Shown piece by piece: positions 7,989 to 17,836 of a stretch of DNA of 64,000 nt. The translations under genes and the position numbers were made by a program. The notes below the pieces were generated by a model. That model had not been told where the DNA came from. It saw only the letters and a program-made list of their open reading frames with translations, and did no database searches. The stretch is from Roseibium sediminis (lineage in GTDB: Bacteria > Pseudomonadota > Alphaproteobacteria > Rhizobiales > Stappiaceae). The stretch spans positions 1 through 64,000 of the forward strand of contig NZ_VXDB01000009.1 in the NCBI RefSeq assembly GCF_008711325.1, read 5' to 3'. The stretch's first letter is position 1, and every line of letters begins with the position of its first letter.

Positions 7989-9293
7989 TCAGGACTTCAT
8001 TGCCTGTCCAGCCACATAGGTCTGGGCCACCGCGCGGTCATCGCCGAGGGTTTGAAGAAGGAAAAGTTCTTCTGCCAGTGTTTCGATGGTTTCCATGCGC
8101 AGGGCCATCGCAGGCGTTGAACGGGCGTTGAGCACGATCACGTCCGCTTCTGTCCCGACCGCGAGATTACCGATCTTGTCTTGAAGAGAGAGGGACGTGG
8201 CATTCCCAAGCGTCGCCCAGTAGAACGTTTCGAATGGGTGGAGCCGCTGGCGCTGCAACTGCAGGACCTTGTAGCCTTCGTCGAGGGTACGCATCAGCGA
8301 ATAGTTCGTGCCGCCGCCGACATCGGTGGCGATGGCGGTCTTGATGTTGGCTCCTTCCAGTCGGGCCCGGTCAAACAGGCCGGAGCCGAGGAAGAGGTTG
8401 GACGTTGGACAGAACACGGCTACCGCGCCGGTTTCGCGCATGACACCCAGTTCCCGGTCATTCATGTGGATGCAGTGACCAAGAAGTGTCCTTTCGCCAA
8501 GCAGGCCAAAATTCTCATAGACCCGCAGGTAATCATCCGCCTCCGGATAGAGCTCCAGTGTCAGATCGATTTCGTTGTGGTTCTCATTGATATGGGTCTG
8601 CAGGTGGCAGTCGGGATGCTCTTTCAACAGCGCTCCGGCCGCTTCCAGCTGGGCCGGGGTTGATGTGATGGCAAAGCGCGGTGTGATCGTGTAGAGCGCG
8701 CGGCCTCGGCCGTGCCACTTGTTTAACAGCGCCTTGCTGTCGTCATAGGAGGACTGGGCCGTGTCGCACAGGTCGGCGGGTGCGTTCCTGTCCATCATTG
8801 TCTTGCCGCCCAGCATGCGCATGTTGCGGCGTTCGGCTTCCTCGAAATAGGCATCGACCGAATTGGGGTGGCTGGAACAATAGGCAACGGCGGTTGTGGT
8901 GCCGTTGGCAAGAAGCGCATCATAAAATGCACCGGCGATGCGCGTGCCGTGAGCCTTGTCGGCAAATTTCAGCTCTGCCGGAAACGTGTAGTCGTTGAGC
9001 CAGTCCAGCAGCTGCTCCGCCCAGGACGCAATCACCTGAGCTTGAGGGAAGTGAATATGCGGATCAATGAAACCGGAAGTGATCAGGTGAGGGCGGTGAT
9101 CAATGACTTCGGCCTCGGCGGGGGCCGTGTCCTTCAGGGCAGTAAAGTCACCGAGACCTGAAATCCGCCCGTTCTCGATCAGCAGACCACCATCTTCCAG
9201 ATAGGTAAGCGCATCATGATCGTCAGGACCAACCGGCTTGCGGTTGAAGGAAAGAACGCGTCCGCGCAGCAGCTTGGGGTGAGTGTCCGCCAA
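7989..9293 (-). CDS. guaD: guanine deaminase
   Basis: This enzyme converts guanine to xanthine and ammonia in purine catabolism. The 434-residue protein is an amidohydrolase-superfamily zinc enzyme of usual length. The metal-binding DPHIHFPQ lies near residue 80, followed by the guaD-typical HINENHNEI, GHCIHMNDRE and the late Asp in TDVGGGTNYS. The start is TTG at 9293, with GAGGA about 8 bases upstream, giving MADTHPKLLRGRVL. It runs divergently from the agmatinase-like gene, and the intervening region carries two inverted repeats. Confidence 0.92.
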   Translation of the reverse strand: MADTHPKLLRGRVLSFNRKPVGPDDHDALTYLEDGGLLIENGRISGLGDFTALKDTAPAEAEVIDHRPHLITSGFIDPHIHFPQAQVIASWAEQLLDWLNDYTFPAELKFADKAHGTRIAGAFYDALLANGTTTAVAYCSSHPNSVDAYFEEAERRNMRMLGGKTMMDRNAPADLCDTAQSSYDDSKALLNKWHGRGRALYTITPRFAITSTPAQLEAAGALLKEHPDCHLQTHINENHNEIDLTLELYPEADDYLRVYENFGLLGERTLLGHCIHMNDRELGVMRETGAVAVFCPTSNLFLGSGLFDRARLEGANIKTAIATDVGGGTNYSLMRTLDEGYKVLQLQRQRLHPFETFYWATLGNATSLSLQDKIGNLAVGTEADVIVLNARSTPAMALRMETIETLAEELFLLQTLGDDRAVAQTYVAGQAMKS

Positions 9294-9405
9294 GGGTAAG
9301 TCCTCACGACTGGAAGTTTCTAGGTTTTGAAGGATAGGCTGGGTGGGCGGATTGGAGGCGTATTTCGTGGATCAAACGGCAAAGGATGGTGGAAAGGGGC
9401 CTGTA

Positions 9406-9426
9406 GAACGTATTGAACATACGTTC
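9406..9426. promoter_or_regulatory. inverted repeat, candidate operator
   Basis: GAACGTAT (9406-9413) and ATACGTTC (9419-9426) form a perfect 8-base inverted repeat with a 5-base spacer, a geometry typical of dimeric repressors. It lies about 115 bases upstream of guaD. Confidence 0.45.
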
Positions 9427-9489
9427 AAAGGCAGTTTTCCTTCAGACTTCTGCCGTTTACTCCACCCAAAGGGCCGGGCCTGCATCGCC

Positions 9490-9553
9490 CAATACAAGGC
9501 GCACCTTGCTCGACGATGTACCACATCGCCTGTGCCAGTTTCACCTTGTATTG
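9490..9553. promoter_or_regulatory. widely spaced inverted repeat, candidate paired operator half-sites
   Basis: CAATACAAGG at 9490-9499 and its exact reverse complement CCTTGTATTG at 9544-9553 are 44 bases apart, so they look like two copies of one binding site facing each other rather than a hairpin. Confidence 0.4.
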
Positions 9554-9797
9554 AACACTGCATTTCCCGGCGAAATACATCGCCAATCCGTCCACACAGC
9601 CTGTGCTTCGTTCCATTTACTCCTGCTCTGGCGGGAAGGACAAGAGCGGAGGACTTTCTTGCGGAGGCTGGAAATGGGAGAGAAGTCCAGCATTGCGCCC
9701 TGGGCGGCTGTTCGCAATGCGATTGACGGCGATGACGGGATGTGGAACGAGGAGGTATGTTTGCGCGCTTTGGCGCCTTAACTTCGTGAGACCTAAA

Positions 9798-10757
9798 ATG
9801 CACTCCAAAGACCCGCGTCCGACCGACAATGCCTTTCTTGGCAGTTCCCTCAAAGGGGGCTCCCACGAGCCGACCTATGGCGGAGCGCTCAGCTTCATGC
9901 GCCGTCGCTACTCCAGGAATCTTGACGGGGTAGATCTAGCGATCTGGGGCATTCCGTTCGATGCTGCGGTGTCGAACCGACCGGGCGCTCGGTTCGGACC
10001 GCAAGGTGTTCGCCGGGCCTCAGCCATTTTTGATGGCGATCCGCAGTATCCCTTCGATATGGACCCGTTCGAGGTGCTCTCTGCCGTAGACTATGGTGAT
10101 TGCGTTTTCGATTATGGTGTCCATGCAGAAATACCCGGTCATATTGAGCGTCAGGCGCGGGAAATCCTCGATCAGGACACGCATCTGTTTTCCATCGGCG
10201 GGGACCACTTTGTTACCTGGCCTCTGCTCAAGGCTCATGCGGCCAAGCATGGACCGCTGGCTCTCGTGCATTTCGACGCCCATCAGGATACATGGCCGGA
10301 TGACGGTGGTCGGATCGACCACGGCAGTTTTGTTGGCAGGGCAGTGCGGGACGGGATCATTGATCCGGAAAAATCAATCCAGATCGGCATCCGGACTCAT
10401 GCGCCGGAAACATGCGGCTTGGAGATCCTCTATGGGGAGGAAATCGAGCTTCTGGGTGTCAATGGCGTGGTTGAAATGGTCAAGGACCGGGTCGGGGACG
10501 CGAAGGCTTACATGACCTTTGACATCGACTGTCTTGATCCTGCGTTTGCGCCGGGCACGGGAACTCCTGTTGCCGGAGGCCTGTCGAGCCGCGAAGCGCT
10601 GATGATCCTGCGTCGTCTGGGCGATATCAATTTCGTGGGCGGGGATATCGTGGAGGTCGCGCCTGCATATGACCATGCAGATATCACCTCGATTGCCGGG
10701 GCTTCAGTTGCACTGACCTATATAGGTTTGCTGGCGGAAAAACGCCGGGAGGACTAA
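9798..10757 (+). CDS. speB: agmatinase-family ureohydrolase
   Basis: A Mn-dependent ureohydrolase that would release urea from agmatine or a related guanidino compound. The 319-residue protein shows the full metal ligand set: His in GGDHFVTWPL, HFDAHQDT, and DIDCLDPAFAPGTGTPV. The N-terminus (FLGSSLKGG, YGGALSFMRRRYSR) fits the agmatinase branch rather than arginase, but guanidinobutyrase or guanidine-hydrolysing relatives are not excluded. The ATG at 9798 is chosen because the family alignment starts here; longer in-frame starts add unrelated sequence. It is divergent from guaD, so both may serve nitrogen scavenging. Confidence 0.85.
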   Translation: MHSKDPRPTDNAFLGSSLKGGSHEPTYGGALSFMRRRYSRNLDGVDLAIWGIPFDAAVSNRPGARFGPQGVRRASAIFDGDPQYPFDMDPFEVLSAVDYGDCVFDYGVHAEIPGHIERQAREILDQDTHLFSIGGDHFVTWPLLKAHAAKHGPLALVHFDAHQDTWPDDGGRIDHGSFVGRAVRDGIIDPEKSIQIGIRTHAPETCGLEILYGEEIELLGVNGVVEMVKDRVGDAKAYMTFDIDCLDPAFAPGTGTPVAGGLSSREALMILRRLGDINFVGGDIVEVAPAYDHADITSIAGASVALTYIGLLAEKRRED

Positions 10758-10772
10758 AAGTCTGACGGCGCT

Positions 10773-11402
10773 TCAGGCCGTTTTGCGCCGCGCCTTGCGC
10801 GGCGCATTGTCGTTTACGGGCTGAATGGACCAGAAACGATACAATGGATGAGCGTCCTGCATGCGTTCGTACAGGTCTGCCATCCGCTGCCAGTAGGCCA
10901 GTCGGGATGCGGCATACAGGCCAAGTGCCGATGGCAGGATCATCGGGTTGTTCATGTAGGCGGCGAATAACCCTGTCGCGGCACTCAATGCAGCGACGAT
11001 CCAGAAGGCCCGTGCAGTCTTGAGGTCGGTGTCAGGAATTTCGACTTGCATGCGGTTCATCAGGACCATTTCGCCGAAGGTTGCCTTTTGCAGCCAATTG
11101 CTCGGGGAAAGGCGCAGGGGAAGCGTGTGTCCAAGGGCATCCAGCCAGAACCAGAGCGACAAAAGCAGCCCGCCGCAAACAAACAGCCCCAGATCCGGAT
11201 GAAACCACAAGACAGCGCAGGCGCTGGGAAGAAGAAGGAACCGGGTACAAACCAGGGCTGGCGGCGTTGTTTTACGGGCCCGCAAAGTGGTGCTCGCCCG
11301 TGCCGTCAAGGCTCTTGTCGGCAAGTTCCGAACCGGAAGAATTTTGGCCGTTTCCTGGAACCGGGGAGTGATCATCAACAAACTCTTTGTGTAAATCTTC
11401 AT
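10773..11402 (-). CDS. integral membrane protein of unknown function
   Basis: A 209-residue protein with an Arg-rich N-terminus (about residues 20-50), a pair of hydrophobic segments at roughly 55-90, the motif NWLQKATFGEMVLMNR, two more hydrophobic stretches, and a basic tail ending KARRKTA. The start is uncertain: ATG at 11402 or 11435, neither with a clear ribosome-binding site. It converges with the agmatinase-like gene. No function can be proposed. Confidence 0.55.
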   Translation of the reverse strand: MKIYTKSLLMITPRFQETAKILPVRNLPTRALTARASTTLRARKTTPPALVCTRFLLLPSACAVLWFHPDLGLFVCGGLLLSLWFWLDALGHTLPLRLSPSNWLQKATFGEMVLMNRMQVEIPDTDLKTARAFWIVAALSAATGLFAAYMNNPMILPSALGLYAASRLAYWQRMADLYERMQDAHPLYRFWSIQPVNDNAPRKARRKTA

Positions 11403-11616
11403 GATAGTATTAGGCCACAGCCGCCGTTGTCGCAATTCACTTGGCGCACAGACTTTGGTGGAAACTGCGATGCACAGTGTTAACCCACTGAAAAATATTA
11501 AATTGTGGATTTATTTGCCTTGAATTGGCAATTATCCTAATTTCACAACTTTTAAATGGTGACTAACGTCATTTCTGGTGAGAATGGTTTTTTATGTAAT
11601 CCTTGGTTGAGTGGTG

Positions 11617-13947
11617 ATGCGTGAGAAAAAGGGCCATTCCTTCGATCTTGAGGTCGAAGATGCGGTCAGAAGGTCACAAATTCCCGATACGCAGGCACAG
11701 GCCTTCTCATTTGACGGTGAGCAGGTGATGGGAGCGCCCGACCTCGCCAAATCCGGCGAATGGCTGCAGGCCATTGCTGATGAAGTTGCCGACTACATCT
11801 ATCTTAAGGACCGCCACAGCAGGTTCGTGTTTGCCAATGCAATCGTTGCGCATGATTTCGGCTATGATACCGGAAGCGAATTGTCCGGTCTGACCGATCA
11901 CGATCTTCTGCCAACGGAAACAGCTGACCGTTTCCTTCAGGACGAGCAGGAAATCTTCGCAACCGGAATCGCCAATATCGACTACGAAGAATATGTCGAG
12001 TTTGGCAGCGGCGTGAAAAAATGGCTGTCGACTTCCAAGTTTCCGCTGAAAACACCCGATGGAGAAATTGTCGGGATCATGGGGCTTGCGCGCGACATTA
12101 CCGTGCGCAAGAAGCTGGAATCCCTTCGTATCGGCCAAACCCGTGTTCTGGAAATGATTGCAAAGGGCGGGGGAGAACAGGAGATCCTTGAAGGGATCGT
12201 GAACCTGATCGAGGATCAGCTGGATGGGGTTGTCGGGTCCATTTTGACGCTGTCCGATACTGGACGTCATTTGTTGCTCGGCGCTGCTCCATCCCTGCCA
12301 CAAGATTATAATGACGCCGTCCATGGAATTGAGATCGGACCCAATGTCGGATCTTGCGGGACTGCAGCATATTTGCGCGAGAGCGTGATTGTTGCAGATA
12401 TCGCAACCGATCCCCTTTGGGAGCCCTACAAGGATCTCGCCCTGTCGGCAGGTCTGCGGTCCTGCTGGTCGACACCGTTTTATTCCAAGACGGGCGAGAT
12501 GCTCGGCACGTTCGCTCTCTATAATCGCAAGGTTTCCGAGCCCTCTCCAATCGAGCTGAGGCTGGTGGAGGAAGCCACGCGTCTGGCGTCCATCGCTATT
12601 GATCGCTTGCGGGCAGACCGCGAGATCAACTTCCTTGCCCGTCACGACGTTTTGACAGGGTTGCCGAACAGGCTGGAGTTCAAGTCGCGGCTGGAAACAC
12701 TGCTGCGCCGGTCGAGAACCCGGGAAGAACAACTGGCAATCGTCTTTGTCGATCTCGACCAGTTCAAGATCGTCAACGACAGTTTCGGCCATTCGATCGG
12801 GGACGATGTTCTTCGGATCATCTCGAAGCGTCTGCAGAACATCATCTCTCAGGATGAGTCTGTGGTCCGGTTTGGCGGCGACGAGTTCGTGATCCTGCTC
12901 GGGCACGACAAGGTGACCAAGGACGCGATCATTCCCTTCCTCGTGGAGATGCGACGGACCCTGTCAGAGGCCATTCTGGTTCAGGGCCGCACGTTCCACA
13001 TGACTGCCAGCATCGGCGTTGCCTGTTTTCCTGACGACGGGGACGACGCGGAATTGCTTATCAGCCGGGCGGACAACGCCATGTATAAGGCGAAAGATGC
13101 GGGCAGGGACGTCTTCAAATTCTACACCCCATCCATGAGCAGCGGTGTTGCCCAAAGGCTGACGCTTCTGGAGGAAATGCGGGTTGGGCTGGAAACGGGC
13201 GAGTTCCGGCTGGACTATCAGCCGCAGGTCAATGTCCAAAGCGGACTGATCATCGGGATGGAAGCCCTGGTTCGGTGGGATCACCCCTATATGGGCACCC
13301 TGTTTCCGGGCCGGTTCATTCCGCTGATGGAGGATACCGACCTTATTTGCCAGTTGGGCAAGTGGGTTTTGGGTGAAGCCTGCAGACAGGCGCAGCTCTG
13401 GGACAGAGCCTATGGGCTGGAATGCACCATGGGGGTCAATGTCTCCGCGCGCCAGTTCAGCGACGACGCCTTTGTCGATACGGTCAGGTCCGCCCTTGAA
13501 GAGAGCAAGCTGGACCCGAGCCTGCTGGAGCTTGAAATCACGGAGAGCCTGCTATTTCGCAACAAGGTTCAGGCGACCAGTGTCATGGCCGAGCTGAGAA
13601 CGCTTGGGGTCATGCTGGCGATCGATGATTTCGGCACAGGATATTCCAGCCTCAGTACCTTGCGTTCGTTTCCGCTGACCCGGTTGAAGATCGACAAATC
13701 GTTCATTGGCGATCTTGATCGCGACGACGGGGACGGGTGTATTGCCCGCGCAATTGTTTCGCTTGGTAATGATCTGGGACTGTGTGTCGTCGCAGAAGGC
13801 GTGGAAACCGAAATGCAGCTGCGCAAGTTGCGGGAAATGGGATGCCGGGAAGTGCAGGGCTTCTTCTGCGGGCGGCCAATGCGCCCGGAAGATCTGGAAA
13901 AGCGCCTGTTATCCGGAGGGTTGATCACCAACGCTTTGCAAGCCTGA
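11617..13947 (+). CDS. PAS-GAF-GGDEF-EAL protein (cyclic-di-GMP turnover)
   Basis: A soluble 776-residue signalling protein that should make and/or degrade c-di-GMP. In order it has a PAS domain (about 45-165), a GAF domain (about 175-325), a GGDEF domain with the intact motif FGGDEF at residues 420-424, and an EAL domain with MEALVRW at 549-551, NVSARQF, ITESLL and DDFGTGYSS. Both catalytic motifs look intact. The inhibitory RxxD site is missing before GGDEF (the equivalent residues are SQDE). The start is ATG at 11617, with two in-frame GTG codons directly upstream. The preceding 200 bases are AT-rich. The input sensed by PAS/GAF is unknown. Confidence 0.92.
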   Translation: MREKKGHSFDLEVEDAVRRSQIPDTQAQAFSFDGEQVMGAPDLAKSGEWLQAIADEVADYIYLKDRHSRFVFANAIVAHDFGYDTGSELSGLTDHDLLPTETADRFLQDEQEIFATGIANIDYEEYVEFGSGVKKWLSTSKFPLKTPDGEIVGIMGLARDITVRKKLESLRIGQTRVLEMIAKGGGEQEILEGIVNLIEDQLDGVVGSILTLSDTGRHLLLGAAPSLPQDYNDAVHGIEIGPNVGSCGTAAYLRESVIVADIATDPLWEPYKDLALSAGLRSCWSTPFYSKTGEMLGTFALYNRKVSEPSPIELRLVEEATRLASIAIDRLRADREINFLARHDVLTGLPNRLEFKSRLETLLRRSRTREEQLAIVFVDLDQFKIVNDSFGHSIGDDVLRIISKRLQNIISQDESVVRFGGDEFVILLGHDKVTKDAIIPFLVEMRRTLSEAILVQGRTFHMTASIGVACFPDDGDDAELLISRADNAMYKAKDAGRDVFKFYTPSMSSGVAQRLTLLEEMRVGLETGEFRLDYQPQVNVQSGLIIGMEALVRWDHPYMGTLFPGRFIPLMEDTDLICQLGKWVLGEACRQAQLWDRAYGLECTMGVNVSARQFSDDAFVDTVRSALEESKLDPSLLELEITESLLFRNKVQATSVMAELRTLGVMLAIDDFGTGYSSLSTLRSFPLTRLKIDKSFIGDLDRDDGDGCIARAIVSLGNDLGLCVVAEGVETEMQLRKLREMGCREVQGFFCGRPMRPEDLEKRLLSGGLITNALQA

Positions 13948-13972
13948 TTGCAAATCAAGCCAGACGTGAAGG

Positions 13973-14000
13973 GCTGCCCGGTGGCCGGGCAGCTCATTTT
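13973..14000. terminator. bidirectional intrinsic terminator between the GGDEF-EAL gene and phaC
   Basis: GCTGCCCGG (13973-13981) and CCGGGCAGC (13985-13993) form a perfect 9-base stem with a three-base loop, followed by TCATTTTGTTT. It sits between two convergent genes and can serve both. Confidence 0.8.
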
Positions 14001-14016
14001 GTTTGGATTAGCTGTT

Positions 14017-15816
14017 TCAGACCCGTTCCATCACATAGGTTCCCGGCGCATCGCCCAGTACCTTCACCTTGTTGGCGCCGGGCTTGCGGGCCTTCACCGT
14101 ATCCCCGTCATTCTTGCGGATCCAGGTATCCCAATGTGGCCACCAGGACCCCGGTGTCTCTTTGGCGCTTGCAAGCCAGTCTTCCAGATCGCCTTTCGGC
14201 GCCCCGTTGGTCCAGAACTGGTATTTGTTCTTGTTCGGCGGATTGACCACACCGGCAATGTGACCCGACCCCGACAGGACATAATCGACCGGACCGCCAA
14301 AACAGGAACAGCCGAGGAAAACGGACTTCGGCGGCGCGATATGGTCTTCGCGGGTCGCAAGATTGTAGATCGGGATTTTTACGTTCTTCAGGTCAAGCGT
14401 GACATTGTCTATGACCATCCGGCCCTGCGACAGCTTGTTTTCCAGATAACAGTTGCGCAGATAGAAGGAGTGATTGGCCGCCGGCATGCGGGTGGAATCG
14501 GAATTCCAGTACAACAGGTCGAACGGGAAGGGCTCCTTGCCCTTCAGATAATTGTTCACGACGTAAGACCAGATGAGATCGTTTGAGCGCAGCATATTGA
14601 ACGCTGACGACATCTTGCTGCCATCCAGATAACCTTGCTCGCTCATCCGGTTCTCGAGCATCTCGATCTGCTCTTCATCCACGAAGACCTTGAGGTCGCC
14701 GGCATGGGTGAAGTCCACCTGTGTGGTGAAGAAGGTCGCGCTCTTGATGCGGTCGTCGTTTTTCGCCGCCATGTAGGCAAGTGTGACGGCCAGCAGGGTG
14801 CCGCCGACGCAATAGCCGATTGCGTTCACTTCTTCCTGTTTGGTGGCTTTCTTGATGACATCCAGCGTGTTCAGGATGCCTTCCTTCATGTAGTGCTCGA
14901 AACTCTTTTCGGCCTGTCGCTCGTCCGGGTTTACCCATGAGATGACGAAAACCGTATGGCCCTGATCCACCGCCCACTTGATGAAGGATTTTTCCTGATT
15001 GAGGTCCAGGATGTAGAACTTGTTGATCCACGGCGGCACGATCATCAGCGGCCGCTTGAGCACGGTGTCCGTGGTCGGCGTGTATTGCAGAACCTGACAG
15101 ACATCGTTTTCCGCAATCACCTTGCCCGGAGTCATGGCGAGGTTCTTGCCGACAGCGAACTTGGAAAGGTCCGTCTGACGAATTCGGATATCGCCTTTTC
15201 CCGCCAGAATGTCCTCGGCGAGGAACTGGGTTCCCTTGACCAGATTCTCGCCGTTGCTTTCCAGCGTCAGGCGGAGAAGCTCGGGGTTGGTCATCAGGAA
15301 GTTGGAAGGCGAGATCGCGTTGGAAATCTGCTGCACATAAAAGCCGGCCTTGTGGCGGGTGTGCTCATCCAATCCCTCTGCGTCGTCGACCATCGTCTCC
15401 GCCCAGTTGCTGGTGATCAGGTAGAGCTGCTTGAGGAAATCGAAAAACTGGTTCTCCGACCATTCCGGATCGGCGAAGCGCTTGTCGCGCGCCGGTGTTT
15501 CGACTGCAGGCGCCGCGGTTTCACCCATCATTCGTTTCAAGGAAGAGTTCCACAGGCCGATATATCCGGACCAAAGGCGCGATTGGGCCTCCACTGCCCG
15601 TTGTGGATCGGAAATCCAGTATTCTCCGACTTGGGCCAGCGTCTTGATGACGTTTGTCAGTTCATCTGTGTTGTCGACCTTGCCCTTTTCACGGGGTTCG
15701 AGATAGGCGGCAACGGCCTTTCCCGTGTTTTCGAGTGTCTTGGCAAGGTTTTGGGCAAAAGCTTCCGGATTATTGATAATATACTGCAGCATGGGATGCT
15801 GGCGTTCGTCGGCCAT
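14017..15816 (-). CDS. phaC: class I poly(3-hydroxyalkanoate) synthase
   Basis: Polymerises (R)-3-hydroxyacyl-CoA, mainly hydroxybutyryl-CoA, into storage granules. The length of 599 residues is usual for class I enzymes. The lipase-like box GYCVGG holds the catalytic Cys336; Asp491 (TREDHIAP) and His519 ([12 protein letters not shown]) complete the triad. The N-terminal domain with W-rich [16 protein letters not shown] is typical. The ATG at 15816 is preceded by GGGAACC. No phaA, phaB, phasin or phaR gene lies in the window. The gene ends at a shared bidirectional terminator. Confidence 0.96.
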   Translation of the reverse strand: MADERQHPMLQYIINNPEAFAQNLAKTLENTGKAVAAYLEPREKGKVDNTDELTNVIKTLAQVGEYWISDPQRAVEAQSRLWSGYIGLWNSSLKRMMGETAAPAVETPARDKRFADPEWSENQFFDFLKQLYLITSNWAETMVDDAEGLDEHTRHKAGFYVQQISNAISPSNFLMTNPELLRLTLESNGENLVKGTQFLAEDILAGKGDIRIRQTDLSKFAVGKNLAMTPGKVIAENDVCQVLQYTPTTDTVLKRPLMIVPPWINKFYILDLNQEKSFIKWAVDQGHTVFVISWVNPDERQAEKSFEHYMKEGILNTLDVIKKATKQEEVNAIGYCVGGTLLAVTLAYMAAKNDDRIKSATFFTTQVDFTHAGDLKVFVDEEQIEMLENRMSEQGYLDGSKMSSAFNMLRSNDLIWSYVVNNYLKGKEPFPFDLLYWNSDSTRMPAANHSFYLRNCYLENKLSQGRMVIDNVTLDLKNVKIPIYNLATREDHIAPPKSVFLGCSCFGGPVDYVLSGSGHIAGVVNPPNKNKYQFWTNGAPKGDLEDWLASAKETPGSWWPHWDTWIRKNDGDTVKARKPGANKVKVLGDAPGTYVMERV

Positions 15817-16081
15817 TGATGCAGGTTCCCTGTTAACGTCTTCGGGGGCTACCGGTTTTCAAATGGTTCAGGCTTTTTCGGTTGCCTATGTTTGACTTGG
15901 AATTGCTTGTTGTTATTTTGCGCCTGGTTCAGCATGTCACGGTATTTATGACACAGGTTAGGCCCTTGCGTCGAATGCGAATCTCGTAAGGACATGGTCA
16001 ACTTTCGCATAGTCAGGATTCTGCGTATCCGATAGGTGTTTGTTGCACTTTCGGACGTGAAACGAGTGAAAACAGGGAACT

Positions 16082-16432
16082 GTGACATTGAAAAGACAAA
16101 CCGTAATGGCCATCGGTCTTGGGTTGGCGCTGTCGGGATGTGCGCTTGGTCCGGACAAGGGGCTTGTGGATTCGCTGGTTTCCTTCGGCAGCGATGAATA
16201 TGCCTTGCCTGCCGATGTCGTTGCGGATGCACCGCCGCCAACTGGCCTGATCGACGAAGAAGAACGTGTTGCCACGATGGATCACCTGCGGTCTCTCGCT
16301 GCTGACAACGCGAGCAAGGCAGCAACGGAGAAGCCGACCGCCGACGAACTGCTGTGGTTGAAAGACAATCACGGAAAGGCGGCTCTCGACGAAATCGAGG
16401 GGGGCGAGGCGGCTACCCAGCTGCGCAACTGA
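16082..16432 (+). CDS. small lipoprotein of unknown function
   Basis: A 116-residue protein with a lipoprotein signal: basic start, hydrophobic core, then the lipobox LSGC with the lipidated Cys at residue 20. The mature part is acidic and Ala-rich, probably helical, and no family was recognised. It starts with GTG. It lies 265 bases from the divergent phaC and in front of the aminotransferase gene. Confidence 0.65.
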   Translation: MTLKRQTVMAIGLGLALSGCALGPDKGLVDSLVSFGSDEYALPADVVADAPPPTGLIDEEERVATMDHLRSLAADNASKAATEKPTADELLWLKDNHGKAALDEIEGGEAATQLRN

Positions 16433-16590
16433 GCCCTGATCGGCGATTTCCAGAATTTAATCGATAAAATTCAGTACGAAGACCCTCAAAGGTGGGTGCG
16501 AACTTGAAGAGAGGCTGATAAAAGGGCCGCGCAGCAGCAGGGGAATCCTGTCTTGCCTGAGTGTCAATTGTCGATTCAAGGATCCGCGCC

Positions 16591-17808
16591 ATGGAGGAGT
16601 TCCACAAGACCAAACGGCTTCCGCCGTACGTCTTTGAACAGGTCAACCGTCTCAAGGCCAAGGCACGAGCGGCGGGCGCGGACATTATCGATCTCGGCAT
16701 GGGCAACCCGGATCTGCCGACCCCGAAGCACATTGTCGACAAGCTGACCGAGGTTGTTCAGGACCCGCGCAGCCATCGCTACTCTGCTTCCAAGGGCATT
16801 CAGGGCCTTCGCAAGGCGCAGGCCAACTATTATCAGCGCCGCTTTGGCGTGAAACTCAATCCGGACACGCAAATCGTTGCCACCCTTGGCTCCAAGGAAG
16901 GCTTTGCAAACATGGCGCAGGCCATCACTGCGCCGGGCGATGTCATCTTGTGTCCGAACCCGAGTTATCCGATCCATGCCTTCGGCTTCCTGATGGCGGG
17001 CGCTTCCATCCGCTCCGTTCCAGCCGAGCCGGGGCCGGAGCTCTTCCATGCTCTGGAGCGGGCCATCATTCATTCGGTGCCCAAGCCGATTGCGCTTATC
17101 CTGTGTTACCCGGCAAACCCGACGGCCTATTGCGCTGATCTGGAATTCTACAAGGATGTCGTCGCGTTTGCCCGCAAGCACGAGATCTTCATTCTTTCCG
17201 ATCTGGCCTATTCCGAAATCTATTTCGGCGACACGCCTCCGCCGTCTGTGCTGCAGGTGCCGGGTGCGATGGATGTCACGGCTGAGTTTACCTCCTTGTC
17301 CAAGACCTTCTCCATGCCGGGCTGGCGCATGGGCTTTGCGGTCGGCAACGAGCGCTTGATCAATGCGCTGTCTCGCGTGAAATCCTATCTGGACTATGGG
17401 GCATTCACGCCGATCCAGGTGGCAGCCACCGCTGCTCTCAACGGGCCGGACGACTGCATTCGCGAAACACGCGCGATCTACAAGCGCCGCCGCGATGTGG
17501 TGGTGGAATCCTTCGGGCGGGCCGGGTTTGATATTCCAGCACCGGAGGCCAGCATGTTCTGCTGGGCGCCGATTCCGGAAAAATTCCGCCACCTTGGCAG
17601 TCTGGAATTTTCCAAGTTGCTGCTTGAAAAGGCAGAGGTTGCGGTTGCACCGGGTATCGGGTTTGGCGAGCACGGTGATGACTATGTGCGCATCGGTCTG
17701 GTCGAAAATGAACAGCGCTTGCGTCAGGCAGCAAGGAATGTCCGTCGCTTCCTTGAAAGCGCGGACAAAACAATGCACAACGTGGTCCAGCTCGAGACAT
17801 CGAGCTGA
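16591..17808 (+). CDS. PLP-dependent class I/II aminotransferase (AlaC-like)
   Basis: A 405-residue fold-type I aminotransferase, in the alphaproteobacterial group found next to hom. Motifs are LGMGNPDLPTP, the PLP-phosphate region LGSKEGFANM, CYPANPT, SDLAYSEIYF, the Schiff-base Lys in SLSKTFSMPGWRMGF, and VRIGLVENEQR. It probably transaminates pyruvate/glutamate or aspartate; the exact substrate is unclear. I chose ATG at 16591, with AAGGA 8 bases upstream, giving MEEFHKTKRLPPYVFEQ, the usual start of this family. A GTG at 16561 would add ten residues. It is followed 28 bases later by hom, probably in one operon. Confidence 0.9.
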   Translation: MEEFHKTKRLPPYVFEQVNRLKAKARAAGADIIDLGMGNPDLPTPKHIVDKLTEVVQDPRSHRYSASKGIQGLRKAQANYYQRRFGVKLNPDTQIVATLGSKEGFANMAQAITAPGDVILCPNPSYPIHAFGFLMAGASIRSVPAEPGPELFHALERAIIHSVPKPIALILCYPANPTAYCADLEFYKDVVAFARKHEIFILSDLAYSEIYFGDTPPPSVLQVPGAMDVTAEFTSLSKTFSMPGWRMGFAVGNERLINALSRVKSYLDYGAFTPIQVAATAALNGPDDCIRETRAIYKRRRDVVVESFGRAGFDIPAPEASMFCWAPIPEKFRHLGSLEFSKLLLEKAEVAVAPGIGFGEHGDDYVRIGLVENEQRLRQAARNVRRFLESADKTMHNVVQLETSS

Positions 17809-17836
17809 GACTGATCGAACTGGAATTCATTGAAAT

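Larger units (their letters stand above)
9294..9797. other. divergent intergenic region between guaD and the ureohydrolase gene
   Basis: About 500 bases hold no convincing gene; a 127-codon open frame at 9343-9726 has no recognisable family and no ribosome-binding site. Two perfect inverted repeats (9406-9426 and 9490-9553) suggest regulator binding here. Confidence 0.5.

Noticed and set aside
9343-9726. 127-codon plus-strand open frame between guaD and the ureohydrolase gene
   Set aside because: No ribosome-binding site, atypical Cys/Pro/Arg-rich product, and it covers two perfect inverted repeats; more likely regulatory DNA.
11707-12906. 399-codon open frame on the minus strand inside the GGDEF-EAL gene
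   Set aside because: Antisense to well-conserved PAS, GAF and GGDEF domains; product shows no recognisable family.
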